Origin: Egaibacter danicus
GTDB lineage: Bacteria; Pseudomonadota; Gammaproteobacteria; Burkholderiales; Burkholderiaceae_C
Reading direction: 5' to 3'
DNA length: 64,000 bases
Assembly: GCA_016707075.1 (NCBI GenBank)
Contig: JADJII010000007.1
Span: 62,001 to 126,000, forward strand
A program made the position numbers and the translations under genes. The notes under the pieces are model-generated. The model did not search any database, had not been told where the DNA came from, and worked only from the letters and a program-made list of their open reading frames with translations. Shown here in pieces: positions 25,205 to 33,548 of the stretch; position 1 is the stretch's first letter, and every line of letters starts with the position of its first letter.

Positions 25205-26196
25205 CAACATACTCCAAAGGTGATGCCCAGCATTTTCAGGTGCCGGCGGTAGGCCGACGACGCTTTGTCCGCGGCGGTATGCAGTTCGGCCCGCAGATCC
25301 AGCGGCAGCCGTCTGGGTGTTTGCGATTCAAGCACCGGCTTGTCCTGCATGAAAATCGTATGCTGAAACGTGCGCAGCTTATCGTCCGGAGATACAAAGT
25401 CGGCCATGGCCAGACGAAACCAGACGCGGCTGGTCTCAGGTCCTGTTGGACAAATGAACAGTGCGATGGATTCCCGAAACAGTCCGGGGCCAACATTTGC
25501 CGCCACGCTGGCCGGATCAGGCACTTTGGTCAGCACCGCGCAATAAGGTGCTGTGACTTCATAGGTGTACTCCACCTGGGCAGGTGCCTTGGAATGCACG
25601 TTGGACTGCGGCTGCCAGGCTCGACACTGTGTGGCCAGCAAACCGGTCGGCGTGGCCTGAACCTGATAGTCGTCGATGGCCGTGGCACTGCGCATGCCCA
25701 GCCATCCTTCGTGCACAAAACCGAAGTGCGCCATATCCAGAAAATTCTCGACTAGACGCGGTGCGCTGGTAGCCACATCGTAGGGACCGCAGTTGAGCTT
25801 GCGCAGGTGTGGGTCGGATTCCGCCGCAAAGGCAGGCACCTCGTTTTCAGCAACGGGCGCAAGCCGCACCCAAATCAATCCGTATTGCTCCTGCGCTTCA
25901 TGGGTTCGCGCAGTGCGCGAGGCGGGGGGCGTGAATGTCGGCAAGGCCGGCACGTGAGCGCAGTGGCCCGTCTCATCAAACTGCCAGCCATGGTAAGGAC
26001 ACTCCAGTCGCCCGTCGCACACGCGCCCCAGTGACAGTTTGGCACCCCGGTGCGGGCACTGGTCCAGCCAGGCGTGGACCATTCCGGCCGCATCGCGCCA
26101 TACCACCAGAGCGTGCTCCAGCAAAGTCACGGCCAGCGGCTGGTCGGTGACTTCGGCGGTTTGTGCAACGGGATGCCAATGGGTTTCTTCAATCAT
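25204..26196 (-). CDS. Rieske non-heme iron oxygenase, NdmA-like
   Basis: A 330-aa oxygenase alpha subunit. The Rieske [2Fe-2S] ligands are C47 and H49 (CPHRG) and C66 and H69 (CPYHGW); the mononuclear iron motif is NFLDMAHFGFVH (D154, H157, H162). Layout, length and segments such as MQDKPVLESQ and a C-terminal DKASSAYRRHL resemble the methylxanthine N-demethylases NdmA/NdmB rather than ring-cleaving dioxygenases. It overlaps the adenine deaminase start and follows the nucleoside transporter, so an N-methylated or otherwise modified purine is the likely substrate (inference). No reductase partner is in the window. Confidence 0.8.
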   Translation of the reverse strand: MIEETHWHPVAQTAEVTDQPLAVTLLEHALVVWRDAAGMVHAWLDQCPHRGAKLSLGRVCDGRLECPYHGWQFDETGHCAHVPALPTFTPPASRTARTHEAQEQYGLIWVRLAPVAENEVPAFAAESDPHLRKLNCGPYDVATSAPRLVENFLDMAHFGFVHEGWLGMRSATAIDDYQVQATPTGLLATQCRAWQPQSNVHSKAPAQVEYTYEVTAPYCAVLTKVPDPASVAANVGPGLFRESIALFICPTGPETSRVWFRLAMADFVSPDDKLRTFQHTIFMQDKPVLESQTPRRLPLDLRAELHTAADKASSAYRRHLKMLGITFGVC

Positions 26197-26220
26197 GTCA
26201 ATTCAGCAAAATCAGAAAGA

Positions 26221-26250
26221 AAAAAGGGCCGCCATAAGGCGACCCTTTTT
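26221..26250 (-). terminator. Intrinsic terminator after the bmp gene
   Basis: AAAAAGGGCCGCC and GGCGACCCTTTTT form a stem around ATAA with A and T tracts on both sides, so it works in either direction. It lies between the substrate-binding protein gene and the Rieske gene and should separate the transporter transcript from the Rieske-deaminase pair. Confidence 0.85.
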
Positions 26251-26276
26251 GCGCGTGAGCGCAATAGTCGAGCCGC

Positions 26277-27434
26277 TTATTTGCCGCCGGGAACCTTGCC
26301 TTCCACACCCTTGACGTAGAAGTTCACGCCGCCCAGGAACTTGTCGTCCGCCACAGCGTCCTTGGCCAGGATTTCCTTGCCATCTTGGCCCAGGAGAGGG
26401 CCTTTCCAGATGCTGAAGGTACCGGCTTTCAGGCCTGCCTTGATTTCGTCAATTTTGGCTTTGGTTTCTGCAGGCACGTCTTCGGCGATAGACACCAGGT
26501 CAATCGAGCCTTCTTTATGACCCCACCATGACCCCGTGCCACCCTTCCAGGTGCCATCCAACGCTTCTTTAGTGGCCTGAATGTAGTACGGACCCCAGTT
26601 GATCACGGCAGACGCCAGGTGGGCTTTGGGGCCATAGGCAGTCATGTCAGAGTCCCAACCGAAAGCGCGCTTGCCTTTTTCCTGGGCAGTTTTCAGCACA
26701 GCGGGTGAGTCGGTGTTCTGGAACAGCACGTCAGCACCACCGTTTATCAACAAGGTGGCGGCTTCAGTCTCTTTCGGCGGGTCAAACCAGCCGCCCACCC
26801 AGATCACCTTGGTCTTGACCTTGGGGTTGCTGGACTGGGCACCCAGCGTGAAGCTGTTGATGTTGCGCAGCACTTCAGGAATTGGCACCGAGGCCACCAC
26901 GCCCAGCGTGTTGCTCTTGGTCATCTTGCCGGCAATCACACCCGCCATGTAGGCACCTTCGTAGGTGCGGCTGTCATAGGTACGCATGTTCTCGGCCTGC
27001 TTGTAGCCGGTGGCGTGTTCCAGCATCACGCCTTTGGTATCAGCAGCTACCTTGAGCATCGGCTCCATGTAGCCGAACGTCGTACCAAAAATCAGCTTGT
27101 TGCCCTGGGAGGCCATGTCGCGAATTACGCGCTCGGCATCAGCAGACTCGGGCACGTTTTCGACAAACGAAGTCACAACCTTGTCGCCAAACTCCTTCTC
27201 GACGGCCTTGCGGCCGTTGTCGTGGGCGAACGTCCAGCCACCATCACCAACCGGGCCAATGTAGGCGAAGGCAATCTTCAGCGGTTCGGCCTTGGCTGGC
27301 GCGGCTGGAGCGGCTGCAACCGGGGCAGGCGCGGGAGCCGGCTCTTCCTTCTTGCCGCAACCCACCAGTGCAGCAGATGCCACGGCGGTAAGGGCTGCGA
27401 GTTTTAGCAGCGAACGTTTTTGTAGGTCGGTCAT
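26277..27434 (-). CDS. BMP-family ABC substrate-binding lipoprotein (purine nucleoside)
   Basis: A 385-aa periplasmic binding lipoprotein: a signal peptide with lipobox LVGC (about residue 25), an Ala/Pro-rich linker and a Bmp (PnrA-like) domain (IAFAYIGPVGDGGWTFAHDNG, LIFGTTFGYME, FGWDSDMTAYGP). Bmp proteins bind purine nucleosides. Start ATG at 27434; the frame is open further upstream but the signal peptide begins here. Last gene of the transporter operon, 64 bp after the permease stop, ending at a terminator. Confidence 0.9.
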   Translation of the reverse strand: MTDLQKRSLLKLAALTAVASAALVGCGKKEEPAPAPAPVAAAPAAPAKAEPLKIAFAYIGPVGDGGWTFAHDNGRKAVEKEFGDKVVTSFVENVPESADAERVIRDMASQGNKLIFGTTFGYMEPMLKVAADTKGVMLEHATGYKQAENMRTYDSRTYEGAYMAGVIAGKMTKSNTLGVVASVPIPEVLRNINSFTLGAQSSNPKVKTKVIWVGGWFDPPKETEAATLLINGGADVLFQNTDSPAVLKTAQEKGKRAFGWDSDMTAYGPKAHLASAVINWGPYYIQATKEALDGTWKGGTGSWWGHKEGSIDLVSIAEDVPAETKAKIDEIKAGLKAGTFSIWKGPLLGQDGKEILAKDAVADDKFLGGVNFYVKGVEGKVPGGK

Positions 27435-27498
27435 GTCAATTCCTTGTTTGGAGAGGGTTGCGACAGGTTGAAAAAGTTCAATTATGAACCGGAAAAAA

Positions 27499-28419
27499 TC
27501 AGGAACCAGGGTAGAAAGGCTTGCCAATCGACGCCGGCATATTGATGCGAATCCACTGCGGGTTACGGGAAATCAGCGCCAGCACCACGATGGTGGCCAC
27601 ATAAGGCAGCATGCTCAGGAACTGGCTGGGCACATCGACGCCGATACCTTGCAAGTGAAACTGCAGCATCGTCACGCCCCCAAACAGGTAAGCCCCCAGC
27701 AGCACCCGCGCCGGGCGCCAGGTGGCAAATGTCGTCAGGGCCAGCGCGATCCAGCCTTTTCCGGCCACCATGCCCTCCACCCACAGCGGTGTGTAAATCA
27801 CTGAAATATAAGCACCCGCCAAACCGCACAGGGCGCCGCCGACCACCACGGCACCCAGGCGAATGCGGCGAACTGGATAACCCAGCGCATGTGCTGACTC
27901 CGGGCTCTCTCCCACGCTGCGCATCACCAGACCACTGCGCGTGCGGTACATAAACCAGATCAGCACCAGTGCGAGCGCAACAGTCAGATACACCATCGGG
28001 TGATGGCGAAACAATGCCGGACCGATCAGGGGGATGTCTGACAAACCGGGAATGGCGTAGCCGACGCGGTCAGGGATCTTGGCCTGCACAAACGAGGTAC
28101 CAACAAAGGCTGAAAAACCTGTGCCAAACAGCGTGAGCGCCAGCCCGGTTGCAAACTGGTTGGTGTTTAGCCAGATCACCAGCAAACCAAAGATGGCAGC
28201 CAGTGCAGCGCCCACCGCGATGCCGGCAGCAAAGCCCAGCCAGTCGTTACCCGTGTGGACCACCGTGGCAAACCCGGCAATGGCTGCGCACAGCATCATG
28301 CCTTCGGCACCGAGGTTTACGATGCCCACTTTTTCGTTGATCAGCAGCCCCAATGACGCCAGCGCCAGAACGGTACCCGCATTGAGCGTGGCGGCCAGCA
28401 GCAATGCATAGGAATCCAT
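27499..28419 (-). CDS. ABC nucleoside transporter permease 2
   Basis: A 306-aa permease of the BPD_transp_2 family with about eight hydrophobic segments, including NEKVGIVNLGAEGMMLCAAIAGF and the conserved RSVGESPESAHALGYPV cytoplasmic loop. The ATG at 28419 shares one base with the preceding stop (TAATG) and has GGAGC upstream. Partner of the upstream permease; the two form the membrane channel. Confidence 0.9.
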   Translation of the reverse strand: MDSYALLLAATLNAGTVLALASLGLLINEKVGIVNLGAEGMMLCAAIAGFATVVHTGNDWLGFAAGIAVGAALAAIFGLLVIWLNTNQFATGLALTLFGTGFSAFVGTSFVQAKIPDRVGYAIPGLSDIPLIGPALFRHHPMVYLTVALALVLIWFMYRTRSGLVMRSVGESPESAHALGYPVRRIRLGAVVVGGALCGLAGAYISVIYTPLWVEGMVAGKGWIALALTTFATWRPARVLLGAYLFGGVTMLQFHLQGIGVDVPSQFLSMLPYVATIVVLALISRNPQWIRINMPASIGKPFYPGS

Positions 28420-29480
28420 TACTTGCTCCCTTTCAGTTTGAGCCGGTAGTTCACCAGCGTGTCGCACGCCAACAAGCTGAACAGGAGCAACCCCTGAAAT
28501 ACACCCGTGAGTGATTTGGTCAACCCCATGCGCGACTGCGCCATTTCGCCGCCGATGTAAAACATGCTCATCAAAATGGCCGAGAACACCATGCCAATCG
28601 GATGCAGACGGCCCACATACGCGACGATGATGGCGGCAAAGCCGTACCCTGCGGGTACATACGGCGTGAGTTGGCCAATGGGCCCGGCCACTTCCAGCGC
28701 GCCAGCCAGCCCCGCTGCACCACCTGAAATCATCAAGGCGGTCCACAAGGCCTTGCGCGATGAGAACCCGGCGTACCGGGACGCCGCTGGCGCCAAACCA
28801 CCCACCTGCAGTGCAAAGCCGGCACGCGTGCGAAACAGGAAAATCCACATGCCCGCCACCCCGAGCATGGCCAGTACCACACCGATGCTCACCCGCGAGC
28901 CGTCAAACAGGCGCGGAATGCGCGTGGCCGCTTCAAAGGTTTTGGTTTGCGGGAAGTTGAACCCCTGCGGGTCTTTCCAGGGCCCGCCCACCAGGTAGCT
29001 CAACACTTGCACCGCCACATAGACCAGCATCAGGCTGACCAGGATTTCGTTGGCATTGAAGCGGTCTTTCAGCAGCGCCGTGATGCCCGCCCACACCATG
29101 CCACCCAGCACGCCTGCCAACATGACGGGCACCACTATCCAGCCTCCGGTAGTCTTGTCCGCCAGCAGCGCCACACCACCGGCAAAGATGGCACCGATGA
29201 TGTATTGCCCTTCAGCCCCGATATTCCAGACGTTAGAGCGGAAACACACCGCCAGCCCCAGCGCAATGATCAGCAGTGGCGTCGCCTTCACCAGCAATTC
29301 GCCCACCGCATAACCACTGCGGATGGGTTGCCAGAAAAACATTTCCAGTCCGCGCAGGGGATCTTTGCCCAGCGCCAGAAACATGATGATGCCGATGATG
29401 ACGGTGATGCCCAGCGCCAGCAACGGTGAGCCATAGCTCCAGGCACTCGAAGGTTGTGGGCGTGCTTCAAGCTTCAGCAT
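28419..29480 (-). CDS. ABC nucleoside transporter permease 1
   Basis: A 353-aa permease of the BPD_transp_2 family: ten or so hydrophobic segments, NVWNIGAEGQYIIGAI, a DRFNANEILVSLMLVYVA block and the APAASRYAGFSSRKALWTALMISG cytoplasmic loop. The ATG at 29480 is 14 bp inside the 3' end of the ATPase gene, and the stop overlaps the next permease start, so the three are tightly coupled. Confidence 0.9.
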   Translation of the reverse strand: MLKLEARPQPSSAWSYGSPLLALGITVIIGIIMFLALGKDPLRGLEMFFWQPIRSGYAVGELLVKATPLLIIALGLAVCFRSNVWNIGAEGQYIIGAIFAGGVALLADKTTGGWIVVPVMLAGVLGGMVWAGITALLKDRFNANEILVSLMLVYVAVQVLSYLVGGPWKDPQGFNFPQTKTFEAATRIPRLFDGSRVSIGVVLAMLGVAGMWIFLFRTRAGFALQVGGLAPAASRYAGFSSRKALWTALMISGGAAGLAGALEVAGPIGQLTPYVPAGYGFAAIIVAYVGRLHPIGMVFSAILMSMFYIGGEMAQSRMGLTKSLTGVFQGLLLFSLLACDTLVNYRLKLKGSK

Positions 29481-31021
29481 GGGTCGCCTCCACTGCCATG
29501 TTGGCCAGATGGGCCTGCACCTCTTCATGCCACAGGCCGCTCATCCACTCACCAATTCTCTCAATCGTGGCTTCCCCAATCGGTACGGAAGGAGACAATC
29601 GCCCTTTCGCGATTACATGCAGACGGTCGCTCAATTCAAACAGCTCGTCCAGCTCTTCACTCACCACCAGCACGGCACACCCCTTGTCCCGCAACTCCAG
29701 AATTTCGCCGCGGATTTGCGCGGCAGCACCCACGTCCACACCCCACGTCGGCTGCGAGACGATCAGCAACTTCGGGTTCGCGTCGATTTCGCGCCCCACG
29801 ATGAATTTCTGCAGGTTGCCCCCGGACAGCGACCGCGCCACGGAGTTCGGCCCACCCGCCTTGACGTTAAAGCGGCGAATGATGTCTGCCGCCTGCGCCT
29901 CCAGCGCCTTGACCCTGATCCAGCCCGACTTCGAGAGTGCATTGTTTCGGGTGAGCAGCAGGTTGTGCGCCAGCCCCAGCGTCGGCACCGCGCCACGGCC
30001 CAGACGCTCCTCCGGCACAAAGTGCAGCCCCAGCTTGCGGCGACCGCCCGGATGCAAACGGGACATATCCACCTCACCCATGCGCACGGACCCGGCCGGT
30101 GAGCGAACATCTTCACCCGATAACGCGTAAAGCAGCTCTTTCTGGCCGTTGCCCGACACCCCGGCGATGCCCACAACCTCACCCGCACGAACCTGCAGGG
30201 AAATGCCATCGAGGTCCACGCCAAACTGATCTTCCCTGGGCAACGCCAGGCGATTCACCGTGAGTACCGGCAAGCCCGGCTTTTGCTCGCGGTGCGTCAG
30301 CTGCGGTGGCTCGGCACCAATCATCAGTTTGGACAGCGAGGCGTTGGATTCTTCACCTGGGTTGCACACACCGGTAACCTTGCCACCACGCAGCACCGTA
30401 CACGCCGTACACAGCTCCGCGGATCTCATGCAGCTTGTGGCTGATATACAAAATGCTGCAGCCCTCGGAAGCCAACTTTTTCAACACCACAAACAGCTTG
30501 TCCACAGCCTGTGGTGTCAGTACCGAAGTGGGTTCATCCAGAATCAGCAATTTGGGGTTGGTCAAAAGGGCTCGGATGATCTCCACGCGCTGCATTTCAC
30601 CCACGCTCAGCGTATGAACCGGTCGCGCGGGGTCAATATCCAGACCATACTCCTGCGCCTTGGCGGTGATGCTGTGAGTCACTTCATCGAGCGTGAGGGT
30701 TTTGCTCAGGCCCAGCCAGACGTTTTCGGCCACGGTGATGGTGTCAAACAGGCTGAAATGCTGGAACACCATGCTGATGCCCATGGCGCGGGCTTCCTGC
30801 GGGTTGCGGATGTGCACCGGTTGCCCGTTGAACATCACACTCCCCTCATCCGGCTTGACCGACCCATAGATGATCTTCATCAACGTGGATTTGCCAGCGC
30901 CGTTTTCCCCCAGCACGGCATGCGTTTCGCCGGGCATGACGGTTAGCGAAACCTCGCTATTGGCCACCACGGAGGGGTAACGCTTGGTGATGCCGGACAG
31001 CTGAAGTCGGGGGGTCGTCAT
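29467..31021 (-). pseudogene. ABC nucleoside transporter ATPase, interrupted by a +1 frameshift
   Basis: A tandem ABC ATPase (about 517 aa if corrected) of the type that powers Bmp nucleoside transporters. Domain 1 has Walker A GENGAGKST, signature LSVGEMQRVE and Walker B LLILDEPTSVLT; domain 2 has a degenerate Walker A (GVSGNGQKE), signature LSGGNLQKF and LLIVSQPTWGVD, as usual for this family. The frame breaks after ISHKLHEIR: an extra base in CCGCGG near 30416-30420 switches to the frame reading ELCTACTVLRGGKV. Start ATG at 31021, 4 bp after the LysR stop. It could be a base-call error; otherwise the transporter is inactivated. Confidence 0.85.
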
Positions 31022-31025
31022 GGGT

Positions 31026-31961
31026 TCATTCTTTCTCATGCAACTTTGATGCCACGGACTTCACCCGGTCGCGCAGCCACCGGGCGGCGGCGGAGGTGTG
31101 GGTGCGCTCATGCCACAGCTGGTAGTAGGTCAGGCGTGGAAAGGGGATGGGGCACGGCAGGATGACCACTGGCGCCCGCGTGAGATACCGCTCGCAATAC
31201 TTGCGCCCGGTGGTCAGCACCAGCAGTGTGGACGCCACCATGGACGGGATCAGGCCGAAGTGCGCGCAACGGGTGGTGATGTTGCGCGTCAGTCCCAGCG
31301 AATACAGGTGCTCGTCGATGATGCCTTTGGCGCCGGGGTGGGTGGCTCCGGGCGCGACGTGGTCCGCTTCCAGCCAGGCAGCTTGATCCCAGCCGCGGCG
31401 CACAGCCGGGTGGTCTTTGGACACCAGGCAGACCACTTCGTCATCAAACAGCGTGCCCAGATGCAGGTCGTCCGGCGGTGTGGACCAGTTACCGATGACG
31501 ATGTCCACCTCTCCCTGCGACAGGTGGGCCTGGTAGTCGGAGTCGGCCGACAGCGGCTGGATGTCGATGTTGCAGTGCGGTGCCTGGGTTTTGATCTGGG
31601 TGACCAGCCGGGGCAGGAACAGCGTATCCAGATAGTCGCTGGCCGCCACCCGGAACGTGTTGCGGGCCTGGGCAGGCTCAAAGCCCCGGGCGTCGGAGAA
31701 CAGCATCTCGGCGGCACGCAAAATGCTCGCACTGGGTTCAAACATCCGCAGCGCGGCGTCGGTAGGCACCATCGTGGAGCCTGAACGCACCAGCAAGGGG
31801 TCCCCGGCGAAATCCCGCAGACGTTTGAGCGACGCACTGACCGCCGGCTGGTGCATGCCCAGCCGGATGGCGGCTCTCGAAACACTGCGCTCGGTTAACA
31901 CGGTATGAAGGACCCTGATCAAGTGAAGGTCAATCTTGTCGAAAATCGCGTGGTCTCTCAT
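31026..31961 (-). CDS. LysR-family transcriptional regulator (purine genes)
   Basis: A 311-aa LysR regulator: N-terminal winged helix-turn-helix (RVLHTVLTERSVSRAAIRLGMHQPAVSASLKRLRD) and a LysR substrate-binding domain. It is the first gene of the transporter operon and is divergent from xdhA with 84 bp between starts, so it probably controls both. The ATG at 31961 gives the normal length; the frame is open far upstream over xdhA, antisense. Effector unknown; a purine intermediate is likely. Confidence 0.9.
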   Translation of the reverse strand: MRDHAIFDKIDLHLIRVLHTVLTERSVSRAAIRLGMHQPAVSASLKRLRDFAGDPLLVRSGSTMVPTDAALRMFEPSASILRAAEMLFSDARGFEPAQARNTFRVAASDYLDTLFLPRLVTQIKTQAPHCNIDIQPLSADSDYQAHLSQGEVDIVIGNWSTPPDDLHLGTLFDDEVVCLVSKDHPAVRRGWDQAAWLEADHVAPGATHPGAKGIIDEHLYSLGLTRNITTRCAHFGLIPSMVASTLLVLTTGRKYCERYLTRAPVVILPCPIPFPRLTYYQLWHERTHTSAAARWLRDRVKSVASKLHEKE

Positions 31962-31981
31962 ATCTGTGTTTGCATCCGGGT

Positions 31982-31999
31982 CATATGCTAGCGCGTATG
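31982..31999. promoter_or_regulatory. Candidate LysR operator between lysR and xdhA
   Basis: CATATGCTAGCGCGTATG lies in the divergent promoter region: an AT-bearing imperfect inverted repeat (CATA and TATG around the palindrome GCTAGC) with the T-N11-A type spacing expected of LysR sites. Unverified; its position between the two starts is the main support. Confidence 0.4.
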
Positions 32000-32045
32000 G
32001 ACAGGCCTTGCCTCCTGTTTTACCCTCGCGCACAAGGACACTGTC

Positions 32046-33548
32046 ATGAACACCAAAACCATCCAATTCATCCGGCGCGGGGAAATCGTCTCGCTGGCCA
32101 ATGTACCGCCAACCCGCACCCTGCTGGAGGTGCTGCGCGAAGACTTGGCCTGCACCGGAACCAAGGAAGGCTGCGGTGAAGGCGACTGCGGCGCCTGCAC
32201 CGTGGTGCTGGGAGAACTGACGCCCGCGTCGACGGGCGGGGCTGCTGGCGACCACCTCACCTACCGTGCCATCAACAGCTGCATCCGCCTGGCGCACTCT
32301 GTCGACGGCATGGCGCTGTGGACAGTGGAGGACATCGCCGCGCAGGACGGCACCCCGCATCCGGCGCAGGAAGCCATGGTGCAGTGCCACGGTTCGCAAT
32401 GCGGCTTTTGCACGCCCGGCTTTGTGATGAGCCTGTTTGGCATGTACCAGAACCATGTCTGCCAGGGCAAGGCCATCACCCGCGAGCTGGCGCAGGAGGA
32501 TTTGTCCGGCAACCTGTGCCGCTGCACCGGCTACCGGCCGATTCTGGATGCGGCGCAGCAGATAGGTTCGTTACCCCCAGCACGCATCAACGAACTCGAT
32601 TTGCTGCAAAAATTGAAGCTACTAACGCATAGTGGACGAGAGCCAGAGGCCAATTCGACCTATATTTCACCCAAAAATCTGCCTGCCCTGCTGGCCGCCC
32701 GGGCTGCGCACCCGGATGCTCAGATAGTGGCCGGCTGCACCGATGTTGGCCTGTGGGTGACCAAGATGCACATGCAGTTCAGCAAAGTGCTGGACGTCAC
32801 TCAGGTGAAGGAGCTACGGCGGGTGGAAGACTACCCGCACCACGTAGCCATTGGCGCCGCCGTGCCGCTAACCGACGCTTTTGCCGCGCTTGTGGCCCAG
32901 CGCCCCCAGTTGCGCACCTTTGCCAACCGGTTTGCCGGCCTGCCGGTGCGCAACTCCGGCACGCTGGGCGGCAATGTGGCCAATGGCTCGCCGATTGGGG
33001 ATTCGATGCCGCTGCTGATTGCGCTGGGGGCCAACGTGGTGTTGATGAGCAAACGAAACGGGAAGATAAGCCATCGTGAAATGCCACTGGAACAGCTCTA
33101 CACCGGCTATCGCAAGAATGTGATGGCGGCGGATGAGGTGCTGGCCTGGATCAAGGTGCCCAAACCCACGGCGGGCGAACTGTCCAGGGTGTACAAAATC
33201 TCCAAACGGTTTGATGACGATATTTCAGCCGTCTGCCTGGCCCTGAATCTGTATCTGGACGGCGGGAAGGTGCTGTCAGCTTCCATCGGCGTGGGCGGCG
33301 TGGCGGCTACGCCGGTGCGGGCGGTCAAAACCCAGGCGGCGCTGGTGGGCCAGCGGTGGAATCTGGCCACGGTGAAACGCGCCATCGACACGCTGCGCGC
33401 CGAGTTTCAGCCCATATCGGACATGCGGGCCTCGTCTGCCTACCGCAGTGAGGTACTGGGCAACCTGCTGCAGCGCTTCTGGCTGGAAAGTCAGGGCATG
33501 CAGCAGATCAATCTGGAAGCCTTCACACTGGAAGGAGAGCCGGTATGA
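32046..33548 (+). CDS. xdhA: Xanthine dehydrogenase small subunit (2Fe-2S and FAD)
   Basis: A 500-aa subunit. The first [2Fe-2S] site has C36, C43, C48 and C51 (CTGTKEGCGEGDCGAC); the second has CGFC near residue 120 and CRC near 157. The FAD domain starts near residue 210 (PKNLPALLAARA) with GNVANGSPIGDSMPLL. It passes electrons from the molybdenum subunit to NAD. A repeat copy is translated in frame at residues 186-202, in the linker between iron-sulfur and FAD domains. The stop overlaps the xdhB start (ATGA). Confidence 0.95.
   Translation: MNTKTIQFIRRGEIVSLANVPPTRTLLEVLREDLACTGTKEGCGEGDCGACTVVLGELTPASTGGAAGDHLTYRAINSCIRLAHSVDGMALWTVEDIAAQDGTPHPAQEAMVQCHGSQCGFCTPGFVMSLFGMYQNHVCQGKAITRELAQEDLSGNLCRCTGYRPILDAAQQIGSLPPARINELDLLQKLKLLTHSGREPEANSTYISPKNLPALLAARAAHPDAQIVAGCTDVGLWVTKMHMQFSKVLDVTQVKELRRVEDYPHHVAIGAAVPLTDAFAALVAQRPQLRTFANRFAGLPVRNSGTLGGNVANGSPIGDSMPLLIALGANVVLMSKRNGKISHREMPLEQLYTGYRKNVMAADEVLAWIKVPKPTAGELSRVYKISKRFDDDISAVCLALNLYLDGGKVLSASIGVGGVAATPVRAVKTQAALVGQRWNLATVKRAIDTLRAEFQPISDMRASSAYRSEVLGNLLQRFWLESQGMQQINLEAFTLEGEPV
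32603..32651 (+). repeat. Dispersed palindromic repeat, copy 8 (in xdhA)
   Basis: Head GCTGCAAAAATTGAAGCT is a diverged form; tail AACGCATAGTGGACGAGAGC then CAGAGGCC is near consensus. Translated as LLQKLKLLTHSGREPEANS in the interdomain linker. Phase differs from that of copies 1-3 and 10 and equals that of copy 9 in xdhB. Confidence 0.85.
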
